A DNA stretch of 64,000 bases, taken from assembly GCA_025936755.1 (NCBI GenBank), contig JAICSS010000004.1:1-64000 (forward strand). Reading direction: 5' to 3'. Position 1 is the first letter of the stretch, and each line of letters begins with the position of its first letter. Under the pieces are notes generated by a model that saw only the letters and a list, made by a program, of their open reading frames with translations, was not told where the DNA came from and made no database searches. Source of the stretch: Solirubrobacterales bacterium (GTDB taxonomy: Bacteria > Actinomycetota > Thermoleophilia > Solirubrobacterales > 70-9). The position numbers and the translations under genes are program-made. Below, in pieces: positions 23,653 to 31,445 of the stretch.

Positions 23653-26122
23653 GAAGCAGCTCCTCCTCGACCAGCCCTAGAAAAGTCGACTGTCGGAGCT
23701 CCTCGACTGAGGGCCGGCCTGGAGACTCGAGCCGGAGGTGGCGGTAGTCGCTGCGGCTGTGGACGATCCAACAGAGGAGGCGGAGGAGGCGAAAGTCCCC
23801 CGCAGGGATGCCGAGGGCGGCGGTGTACTCGGCGATCGCCCGGGCGGCGACGGCGCCGTGCGAGGTCGCGGGGTCGAGCAGCTGGGCGTAGGTCTCGCGG
23901 GTGCGCCCGCTCTCCAGGGCCCCGTCGAGGACGAAGGCGCAGTTGGCGAGGAAGTAGACGAGGTCGAGCCCCGGCAGACCCTCGGGCTCGGCTGACTCCC
24001 AGTCGAGCAGGACCGGCTCGCCCGAAGGCGTCAACAGGACGTTCCAGGGGGAGCAGTCGCGGTGCTCGACCACCGGGGGCAGATCCCCGAGGCCGTCGAG
24101 CAGGGACCGAACGCATCTGTCCTCGAGCAGGGCGCCGAAGTGGACATCGAACCACTCCAGCGGCTCGCCGACCAGGCGCGAGCGCCAGTTGGGGTCGGGG
24201 TCGCGCCGGGGGCTGCGGGCGAGCTCGACCAGGAGGCGGGTCACCCGCATCGCCACCTCTTCGAAATTGGCAGCGGTGAGAGAGTCGAGCAGGGACTCCC
24301 CGGCGATCGCCTCCTGGACGACGGCGAGGCGGCCGTCCCGGGAGCCCTGGCCGACCAGGCGGGGGATGCCCGCGAGGTCCGGCCGCTCCTCCCCGAGCCT
24401 GCGCAGCACCGCCGCCTCGCGCTCCAGGCCCGGCTCGGCCTCGGCCACGCGGGCGAATTTCACCGCCTTCGCCGGCTTCTCCGCCCCGCCCTCGAAGGCG
24501 AGGCCGACGGCCTTGTTGATGCTGCGGTGGCCGGTGGTCAGCAGCAGCAGGTGACAGTCGGGCGAGAGCGGGATCGCGCCCTCGTCGCCTCCCGCCCTGC
24601 GGCGGCCGACGACGTAGATCGGGGCGAGCAGGCCCGCGGCCCGCACGGTGCACCAGAGGTGGCGCAGGAGCCCCGCGACGAACGAGCGCGGCGCCCGTGT
24701 CGCCAGCAGGTAGTCGGTCGCCTCCTCGATTTCGACCGGCAGCCAGAACTGGGGCTGACGGTGCGGCAGCGGCCCCGCCCAGTAGGCGCGCACGTCGGCG
24801 TAGCCGGCGGCCTCGGCCTTGCGCCTGGCGCGCCCGATGCCCCCGGGCCGCGGCAGCCGCCAATGCGCGAGCAGCTCCGCGTCCGGCAGCAGGAAGCGCC
24901 AGTCGAGCTGCCGCACCAGCGGATTCCGCCGCGACTCCGGCATCCCCTCGAGGGTGTGGTTGAGCTTTGACGCGCTATCCACGCCAAAGCTCGACCACAC
25001 CCTGTCGGAGGAACCCAGCAGCTCCCGGTAAACGGCGGTGACGCGGTTTGCCATCTGCCCACGGGTGAGACCGGCCTCGACCCGCTCGCGGGCTCGGGCG
25101 GCCAGGCTCTGCCGCAGCTCCTCGTCGCCGAGGACGCGGCGCAGCGCCGCCGCCAGCGACTTCGCGTCGCCGGGAGGAACCAGCAATCCGCTGCGGCCGT
25201 CTTCGATCAGCTCTTCGGTGCCGCCGATCGCCGAGGAGACGATCGGGATCCCGGCCGCCATCGCCTCCAGCACCGCCAGCGAGGAGCCCTCGTACAGCGA
25301 GGGCAGGGCGAAGACGTCGCAGGCGGCGAGGAGTTGCGGCACGTCCTCGCGGCGGCCGAGGAAGCGGACGCGGTCCGCCACCCCCAGCCGCTCGGCCTCG
25401 GCTTCCAGGCCGGCGCGCTCGGAGCCCTCGCCGGCGAGGAGGAAGAGCGCGTCGGGCACCTCGGCGACCGCCTCGAGCAGGACCCGGTGCCCCTTCTGCG
25501 GGTTCAGCCGCGCCGGGGTGAGGACCAGCGGGCGGCTCGGGCCGCCGCCGAGCTGCTCGCGCAGCCCCGGCGGAGTGGCGACGGCCGCTCGCTCGCTGTC
25601 GACGGCGTTGTAGACGACCTCGACCTTCTCCGCCGGCCAGCCGAGCTTCCCGGTCAGCTCCGCGGCGATCTCGCGCGAGACCGCGAGGTAGCGGTCCACC
25701 CCCCGCGCCAGCGCCCGCAGCTGCCAGTAGGCCGAGCGGTCGGGCGGCTCGTAGGAGCCGACCTGGACCGTCCCCAGCACCGCCGGCACCCGCGCCAGCA
25801 CCGCCGCCGCCAGGCCCCACTTGCAGGCGACCGGGGAGCTCATGTGGGCGTGGAAGACCCGCGGTCGCTCGCGCCGCAGCAGGCGGGCCAGCGCCGGCAC
25901 CCGCCGCGCCCCGGTCAGCCCCAGCGGCAGCGGCGCGACCAGCCGCACCGGCACCTCCAGCGCCGCCGCGCGCTCGCGCAGCGGCTCGGTCTCCGGCACG
26001 TCCTCGAGCAGCAGGGTCGGCGCCCACTCGTCGCGGTCGAGCGAGGCGAGCAGCATGAACATCGCGTTCTCGGCCCCGCCGAGAACGCGGCTATCGGTGT
26101 AGAAGAAGATCGATCGGGCCAC
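23642..26122 (-). CDS. Fusion of family 4 glycosyltransferase and aminoglycoside-phosphotransferase-like kinase
   Basis: 826 residues. Residues 1-370 are a GT4 enzyme (IFFYTDSRVLGGAENAMF, LVLTPARLNPQKGHRVL, PSLYEGSSLAVLEAMAAGIP). A linker domain (about 390-535) of unknown type follows. Residues about 540-815 resemble the APH/choline-kinase fold: VEHRDCSPWNVLL carries the catalytic H687-x-D689 and N694, and VLLDWESA gives the metal Asp at 707. The kinase could phosphorylate a sugar or lipid-linked glycan, by analogy with other APH-fold sugar kinases. Last gene of the eight-gene minus-strand operon; it overlaps the gene before it by 32 bases. Confidence 0.8.
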   Translation of the reverse strand: MARSIFFYTDSRVLGGAENAMFMLLASLDRDEWAPTLLLEDVPETEPLRERAAALEVPVRLVAPLPLGLTGARRVPALARLLRRERPRVFHAHMSSPVACKWGLAAAVLARVPAVLGTVQVGSYEPPDRSAYWQLRALARGVDRYLAVSREIAAELTGKLGWPAEKVEVVYNAVDSERAAVATPPGLREQLGGGPSRPLVLTPARLNPQKGHRVLLEAVAEVPDALFLLAGEGSERAGLEAEAERLGVADRVRFLGRREDVPQLLAACDVFALPSLYEGSSLAVLEAMAAGIPIVSSAIGGTEELIEDGRSGLLVPPGDAKSLAAALRRVLGDEELRQSLAARARERVEAGLTRGQMANRVTAVYRELLGSSDRVWSSFGVDSASKLNHTLEGMPESRRNPLVRQLDWRFLLPDAELLAHWRLPRPGGIGRARRKAEAAGYADVRAYWAGPLPHRQPQFWLPVEIEEATDYLLATRAPRSFVAGLLRHLWCTVRAAGLLAPIYVVGRRRAGGDEGAIPLSPDCHLLLLTTGHRSINKAVGLAFEGGAEKPAKAVKFARVAEAEPGLEREAAVLRRLGEERPDLAGIPRLVGQGSRDGRLAVVQEAIAGESLLDSLTAANFEEVAMRVTRLLVELARSPRRDPDPNWRSRLVGEPLEWFDVHFGALLEDRCVRSLLDGLGDLPPVVEHRDCSPWNVLLTPSGEPVLLDWESAEPEGLPGLDLVYFLANCAFVLDGALESGRTRETYAQLLDPATSHGAVAARAIAEYTAALGIPAGDFRLLRLLCWIVHSRSDYRHLRLESPGRPSVEELRQSTFLGLVEEELLRGR

Positions 26123-27119
26123 GCCGCAGCTCTCCGGCGAGCTTCGACAGCTCGCCCTCGTCGTTTGATTCGCGCAGCTCCGCGTCCACCCCTGCCCAGA
26201 AGGCGTAGTCGAGGACCGGCCGGTAGAAGAGCGGGAAGCGCCAGCCGCCCAGCCGCTCCAGCAGCGAGCAGAGGGCGAAGACCGCGCCGCCGCTCGCCGG
26301 CAGCCGCCGAGTCAGCGTCAGCAGGACGGCCCGCACCGCCAGCCAGGGACGACCGCTGTCGTCGGGGTGGGCGAGGCGGAGATCGGGGAAGACCTCCGGG
26401 TGGCGGCGGGCGAGCTGGACCGTGGTCCGCCCTTTCGCCAGGGTGTCGCGCTGCAGGCCGCCGAGGTCCTTGTCGTAGGACTGATGGGCGAGCGCCTCGG
26501 GGTCGTAGCCGAGCTCCACCCCGGCCGCCCGCAGCCGCAGCGCCAGCTCGACGTCCTCGTTGCCGTAGATCCCGAAGGAGTCGTCGAAGCCGCCGACCTC
26601 GCGCATCACCTCGGTTCGCAGCGAGGCGTTGCCGGTGTAGAAGGAGCGCGGCAGCGCCAGGTGGGCGGGGTCGGCGAGGCGCGAGAGATGGAGGTCGAAC
26701 TTCTCCTTCACGTAGCGGGCCGCGCGCGGGCTCCCATCCTCCAGCTCGACCGGGACGGCGCCGAGGACGCAGCGGCGCGAGCCGGGCGGGTGGTCGTCGC
26801 GGTGGCGCTCGACGAACCCGGGGACGCAGCGCATGTCGTCGTCGAGGATCACCGTCACCTCGCCCCGCGCCGCCGCCACGGCGGCGTTGCAGGCGCCGGC
26901 GCGACCGCGCCCCGCAGGGGTGACCCAGCGCAGCCGCAGCGGCGGCGGGAAGGCCTCCAGCATCTCCAGGGTGCCGTCGGTGGAGCCGTCGACCGCGACC
27001 ACCACCTCGTAGGCCTCGGGCGCGAGCGTCTGCGCAGCCAGGGACTCCAGCACCCGCCGCAGCGCCTGGCGCCGCTGGTGGGTGGGGATGACGACGCTGA
27101 CCTGCGGCGCCTCAGCCAT
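26091..27119 (-). CDS. Family 2 glycosyltransferase
   Basis: 342 residues. VSVVIPTHQRRQALRRVL, VVVAVDGSTDGTLEML, VTVILDDDMRCVPGF (DxD) and the acceptor-side FGIYGNEDVELALRLRAAG (ED motif) mark a GT-A family 2 enzyme. Its C-terminal third (about 250-340) is hydrophobic in places (AVLLTLTRRL, FALCSLLERL), so it may be attached to the membrane. The stop lies within the next gene (32-base overlap), and its start overlaps the stop of the GT4 gene by 8 bases. Confidence 0.85.
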   Translation of the reverse strand: MAEAPQVSVVIPTHQRRQALRRVLESLAAQTLAPEAYEVVVAVDGSTDGTLEMLEAFPPPLRLRWVTPAGRGRAGACNAAVAAARGEVTVILDDDMRCVPGFVERHRDDHPPGSRRCVLGAVPVELEDGSPRAARYVKEKFDLHLSRLADPAHLALPRSFYTGNASLRTEVMREVGGFDDSFGIYGNEDVELALRLRAAGVELGYDPEALAHQSYDKDLGGLQRDTLAKGRTTVQLARRHPEVFPDLRLAHPDDSGRPWLAVRAVLLTLTRRLPASGGAVFALCSLLERLGGWRFPLFYRPVLDYAFWAGVDAELRESNDEGELSKLAGELRRGPIDLLLHR

Positions 27120-28350
27120 CGCCCCGCCCCCGCCGCTCGGCGACCGCCTCTTCGTAGACGGCGGTCTGGCGCCCGGCCCAGGCCTCCGGGCTGTGGTGCC
27201 GCGCCGCGAACTCGCGCGCCCGCCCGCCCAGCCGCAGCCGCGCCTCCTCGTCCTCCAGCAGCGCCGCCGTCGCCGCCGCGATCGCCGCCGCGCCCTCGCC
27301 CACCGCCAGCGGCGGCTCCTCGCCGAAGCCCGTGTACCCCTCGGTCCCGCGCGGGGTCGTCACCACCGCCTTGCCGGCGGCCATCGCCTGCAGGACCTTC
27401 ATCCGCATCCCGCCCCCGGTCCGCACCGGCGCCATCACCACCGCCGCTTCCTCGGTGTGGGGGAGGACGCTGGGGGCATCGGCGACCACCTCGACCGCCG
27501 GCCCGGCCAGCGCGCGCACCTCCGGCGGCGGGCCGCTGCCGACGATCCGCAGCCGCGCCTCGGGGCGGCGCTCGCGCACCGCCGGCAGGATCTCCCGCGC
27601 CAGCCAGATCGCCGCATCGCGGTTCGGCGGGTGGTGGAAGGCGCCGACGAAGAGCATCGTCCCCGCCGCCTGCCGGGCCGGGTCGGCGGCCGGCGGCAGC
27701 ACCAGCCCGAAGGGGTCGACGCGAACCCGCGCCGCCGCCTCGGGGGCCAGCGCGGCGATCGCCTCGGCGTCGCGGCGGCTGAAGACCTGGACACGGTCGA
27801 ACCTGCGCCAGGCCCGGCGCTGGAAGCCGGCCCAGCGGCGCCAGTCGAGCTCGCCGAAGGCCCAGCCGGGCCAGCCCCGCGGCGAGCCGGGCCTCCAGTC
27901 GACCGGCCGCGGCCGCAGCACCTCGTGGTGGGTGAAGACCGTCGCCGCCCCCGCCGGGTAGCGGAAGACCGACATCGCGCTGTCCTCGACGGCGACGACG
28001 TCGAACTCGCGCCCGGCCCCGACGCGGTCGAGCAGCCGCTGGATCCCGGGGTCGGCGTACCAGACCGTGCGCCAGGGCCGGCGCCCGCGCGCCCAGCTCG
28101 CCGCCATCCGCAGCTGCCGCCGGCGCCGGCGCATCCCCGGCGGAGGCCGCCGCCGGTCGGCGACGTGGACCTCGACCTGCCGGCGCAACCGCGCCACCGC
28201 CGCCTCTTCGCCCGGCTCGTCGCCCAGCGCCGTCACCAGCGTCACCTCGTGCCGACGGCGCAACCCCTCCAGCTCGGCGTCGAGCAGGACCGGGATCGCC
28301 CCGGCGCCGTCGGCCTGCGGCGGCACCGGGACGACGAGCAGGACCCTCAT
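27112..28350 (-). CDS. Family 4 glycosyltransferase
   Basis: 412 residues from ATG 28350, which overlaps the previous stop in an ATGA; the longer open frame upstream is a shadow. It starts MRVLLVVPVPPQADGAGAIP, and the C-terminal half has TMLFVGAFHHPPNRDAAIWL and VVMAPVRTGGGMRMKVLQAMAAGK, typical of a GT4 subgroup with a GGGxRxK donor loop. Cytoplasmic. It belongs to the continuous minus-strand operon. Confidence 0.85.
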   Translation of the reverse strand: MRVLLVVPVPPQADGAGAIPVLLDAELEGLRRRHEVTLVTALGDEPGEEAAVARLRRQVEVHVADRRRPPPGMRRRRRQLRMAASWARGRRPWRTVWYADPGIQRLLDRVGAGREFDVVAVEDSAMSVFRYPAGAATVFTHHEVLRPRPVDWRPGSPRGWPGWAFGELDWRRWAGFQRRAWRRFDRVQVFSRRDAEAIAALAPEAAARVRVDPFGLVLPPAADPARQAAGTMLFVGAFHHPPNRDAAIWLAREILPAVRERRPEARLRIVGSGPPPEVRALAGPAVEVVADAPSVLPHTEEAAVVMAPVRTGGGMRMKVLQAMAAGKAVVTTPRGTEGYTGFGEEPPLAVGEGAAAIAAATAALLEDEEARLRLGGRAREFAARHHSPEAWAGRQTAVYEEAVAERRGRGDG

Positions 28351-29603
28351 CCCGCTGCGAGGACGTCGCGGTAGGCCTGCTCGAAGCGCGGGATCACCGC
28401 GCCCGCCGCGAAGGAGCGCGCTTTCTCGCTCGCCGCCTGGCCGAAGCGGTCGCGCTGCTCGGGATCCTCGATCAGCTCGCGCATCGCCGCCTCGAGCGCG
28501 CCGACGTCGCCCTGCGGGACCAGCAGCCCGGCGTTGTCGCCGATCATGTCGACGTGGCCGCCGAGGGTGGTCCCGATCACCGGCTTGCCGCGGTTCATCG
28601 CCTCGGCGACGGTGGCGCCGAAGGGCTCCGGCCAGAGCGAGGGCATCACCCCGAACATCGCCCGGTCCCAGGCCGCCATCACGGCCTTGTTGGGGACGTC
28701 GGTGAGGACGACGGCGTCGGGCGGGAAGCCGTCGGGGGAGTCGCGCTCGTACGTCCCCATCAGGACCAGGGGCGGCGGCGACTGCAGCCGTTCGTAGGCG
28801 CCGAAGAGGGTCTCCAGGCCCTTGACCTTGCGGAAGGCGCCGACGTAGAGGATGAACGGCTCCTCCGGCAGCCGCGCCAGGTAGGCGCCGACCTCGCCCT
28901 CGGAGCTGTCGATCGCCTCCTCCGGGGCGACTTCCTGGAAGCTCGGGATCGTCACCTGGATCAGGTCCGCCGGCGCCCCGCCCGGGCCGAACAGGTAGCG
29001 GGTGGTGACCTCGTGGACGAAGGTGCTGACGCTGTGCAGGCCGGTCATCTTCCGCGCCAGCAGCGGCCGGCAGGCGTAGACGCCGGCGGTGGCGGCCAGC
29101 CCCTTCGGGGCGCCGCCGTAGTACTCGGTCGCGCAGGTCGCGCACTTCAGCGGCGCCGGCCCGTCGCAGGGCTCGCCCTTGCGCAGCAGGGTGCGGTTGG
29201 CGCAGAAGTAGCCGTAGTCGCGGGCGGAGACCAGCATCGGGGTCCGCCGCCGGCCGAGCGCCACCGCGACCGAGAAGGCGAGCCAGCCGTAGGCGTGGAT
29301 CACGTCCGGTTCGAAGCCGGCGATCAGGCGCCGCAGCCCGGCGACCGTGATCGGGTCGGGGAAGGGCGGCTGGTGGCGCTGCGCTTCGTCCCGGATCAGC
29401 GAGCGGAACGCGGTCCGCACCTGGCGCAGCCGGTGGACGGTCACGTGTTCTTCCCAGTCGAGCCCGGGCAGGCCGCCGTGCCAGGTGGTGGCGACGGCGA
29501 CGTCGTGGCCGCGCTCGGCCATCCCGGCGGCGAGCAGCCGCGCCTGGCGGTGGGCGCCGCCGATGAACGGCGGGTAGTGATCGGTGGCGATCAGGATCCG
29601 CAT
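28347..29603 (-). CDS. Family 4 glycosyltransferase with a four-Cys insert
   Basis: 418 residues from ATG 29603; the TGATG overlap with the preceding gene favours this start over one four residues upstream. It starts MRILIATDHYPPFIGGAHRQ. After RDYGYFCANRTLLRKGEPC comes GPAPLKCATC, the same Cys layout as in the gene at 9587, so the two are paralogues. The donor half contains PSLWPEPFGATVAEAMNRGKP. The Cys set might bind Zn or form a structural knot; this is inference. Confidence 0.85.
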   Translation of the reverse strand: MRILIATDHYPPFIGGAHRQARLLAAGMAERGHDVAVATTWHGGLPGLDWEEHVTVHRLRQVRTAFRSLIRDEAQRHQPPFPDPITVAGLRRLIAGFEPDVIHAYGWLAFSVAVALGRRRTPMLVSARDYGYFCANRTLLRKGEPCDGPAPLKCATCATEYYGGAPKGLAATAGVYACRPLLARKMTGLHSVSTFVHEVTTRYLFGPGGAPADLIQVTIPSFQEVAPEEAIDSSEGEVGAYLARLPEEPFILYVGAFRKVKGLETLFGAYERLQSPPPLVLMGTYERDSPDGFPPDAVVLTDVPNKAVMAAWDRAMFGVMPSLWPEPFGATVAEAMNRGKPVIGTTLGGHVDMIGDNAGLLVPQGDVGALEAAMRELIEDPEQRDRFGQAASEKARSFAAGAVIPRFEQAYRDVLAAG

Positions 29604-30652
29604 CAACGGCGCCATCTTCCCAGCACTCGGTTGAACCTTGCCCGCCTGCCGGGAAAGAGGAAGATCTCGGCCAGCGGGCGGGCGAGGCGCCGCGGCGCCG
29701 CCGCCTCCAGCGCGAACCAGGCGACCAGGAGCGCCTTCATCGGCGGCGAGACGTCGAAGCGGCGGCGAGTGGCGCGAAGCGCGTCGGCGAGCAGCGCCCG
29801 CGGCCGGTCGCCGGCGACCGGATGCCGGCCGGGCTCCAGCCTCAGGGAGACGAGGCGGTTGGCGAGGTCGGCGTAGGAGAGGATCGGATGCGCCCGCTCC
29901 AGCCCCAGCTCGTCGGCCAGCGCTTCCAGCGAGCGCGTCGTCACCCGCGCGAAGGCGATCGACTCGCGCACGTGGTCGAGGTCGATCTCCTCGCGCGCGA
30001 GCTCGTAGGCGTTGCCGCCGTGGATCCGGTACTCGGCGCAGACCTCCCCCAGCAGCGCCGCCTCCCCCAGCAGCGCCGTCAGGTGGACCAGGTACCAGTC
30101 GGCGCCGCTGCGCGGGTAGTCGGCCTCGGGGATCGGCAGGATCCGCCGCACCGCCTCGGTCCGGAAGCCGGTGCCGCCGCCCGGCAGCCAGGCGATGTCG
30201 AAGGGGAAGGCGAGCTCGGCGGCCCGCTGGTCGCCGACCGGCGCCCGCAGGTGCCCCCCCGGCTTCACCTCGCCGCTGGGGCGGCGCTCCGCGTCGACGA
30301 TCGCCATCGGGAACTGAACCTTCGAGAGCCGGGGTCCGGCGGCGAAGGCGGCGGCCACCCGCTCCGCCGCCTGCGGACGGAGGACGTCGTCGGCGTCGAG
30401 CAGCAGCAGGACCTCGCCGCGGCAGCGCTCCACCCCGGCGTTGATCGCCGAGGCCTGCCCGCCCTGCTCCTTCAGGACCACCTCGACCCGGTCGGAGAAC
30501 CCCCGCAGGACCTCCTGCGAGCCGTCGCTGGAGCCGTCGTCGACGACGACGACGTTGACCTCGGGGTGCGTCTGCGCGCAGGCGCTCTCGATCGCTTCGG
30601 GCAGGAAGCGGGCGTAGTCGTGGTTGGTGATGACGACGTCGACGGGAAGCAC
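29603..30652 (-). CDS. Family 2 glycosyltransferase
   Basis: 349 residues from GTG 30652. VDVVITNHDYARFLPEAI, VVVVDDGSSDGSQEVL and EVLLLLDADDVLRPQAAE give the GT-A fold with its DxD motif. Acceptor residues include the His in EYRIHGGNAYEL. The C-terminus is long and basic with a hydrophobic patch. It is separated from the DUF1616-like gene by 10 bases and overlaps the next gene by one base. Confidence 0.85.
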   Translation of the reverse strand: MLPVDVVITNHDYARFLPEAIESACAQTHPEVNVVVVDDGSSDGSQEVLRGFSDRVEVVLKEQGGQASAINAGVERCRGEVLLLLDADDVLRPQAAERVAAAFAAGPRLSKVQFPMAIVDAERRPSGEVKPGGHLRAPVGDQRAAELAFPFDIAWLPGGGTGFRTEAVRRILPIPEADYPRSGADWYLVHLTALLGEAALLGEVCAEYRIHGGNAYELAREEIDLDHVRESIAFARVTTRSLEALADELGLERAHPILSYADLANRLVSLRLEPGRHPVAGDRPRALLADALRATRRRFDVSPPMKALLVAWFALEAAAPRRLARPLAEIFLFPGRRARFNRVLGRWRR

Positions 30653-30662
30653 GTCCCGGGCC

Positions 30663-31445
30663 TCAGCCTTCGCCCGGCGGCGACCCCGTGGTCCAGGTCG
30701 TGACCCGGCGGTAGAGCTCGTGCGGCCGCTCGGAGTCGTACAGCGAGGCGACGACCCGCGCCTTCTTCCCAGAGGGGATTTCGAGCGGCACCTCGAAGAC
30801 CCGTTCCTCGCCGGGGTCGAGCGCCAGGCGGTACCGCCTCAGCGGGCCTTCTTCGCCCACCTGCACCTCCAGGCGGTAGCGCTGCGGCCCCTGCTCGGCG
30901 CTGATCACTCCCACGTCCACGGCCGAGGTGGCGGCGTCTTCGGCCGGCAGCATCCAGAGCGCGGTGGAGCCGACGGCCTTGCTGGCGGGGAGCGGCGTGT
31001 AGGCGAAGACCAGGGCGCCGGCGGTCACGGCCGCGGCGAGGGCGACGCAGGCGACGTCGAAGCCGCGCAGCCGCGGGCGCGTCCACCCCGAGCCGCGCCC
31101 GTCCGGCTTGCCCCGCCGCACCGCCGCCCCCCGCGCCGCGGCGAAGACCGCGAGGACCAGCAGCAGCGCCCAGGTCACGGTCCGCAGGCCGCCGGGGAGG
31201 TAGTTGAGGACGAGGCCGCCGAGGCAGAGCAGCGAGAGCCCGCAGAGCAGGACCAGCATCGCCAGGCGCTGCGGGTCCAGCCGCTGCGACCCGAAGGCGG
31301 CGGCGGTGATCGCGTAGCCGGGGAGGAAGACCGCCAGCGGCAGCGCCGCCAGCAGGCGCACCACCTCCCACGGGACCAGCGCCGCCACCAGCGCGGCGAC
31401 GATCGCCGCGAGGCAGACCCACCTGAGGTCGCGGTGACCCCTCAC
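30663..31445 (-). CDS. DUF1616-like membrane protein
   Basis: 260 residues from GTG 31445, in a GTGA overlap with the membrane protein upstream. Four or five hydrophobic segments lie within 1-150 (AAIVAALVAALVPW, LLAALPLAVFLPGYAITAAAFG), followed by a soluble domain rich in strands (RYRLEVQVGEEGPL, ERVFEVPLEIPSGKKARVVASLYD). FLPGYA after a Leu-rich helix is typical of DUF1616 proteins, which are common near glycan loci in actinobacteria and archaea and have no proven activity. The soluble part probably faces outside. Confidence 0.6.
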   Translation of the reverse strand: MRGHRDLRWVCLAAIVAALVAALVPWEVVRLLAALPLAVFLPGYAITAAAFGSQRLDPQRLAMLVLLCGLSLLCLGGLVLNYLPGGLRTVTWALLLVLAVFAAARGAAVRRGKPDGRGSGWTRPRLRGFDVACVALAAAVTAGALVFAYTPLPASKAVGSTALWMLPAEDAATSAVDVGVISAEQGPQRYRLEVQVGEEGPLRRYRLALDPGEERVFEVPLEIPSGKKARVVASLYDSERPHELYRRVTTWTTGSPPGEG

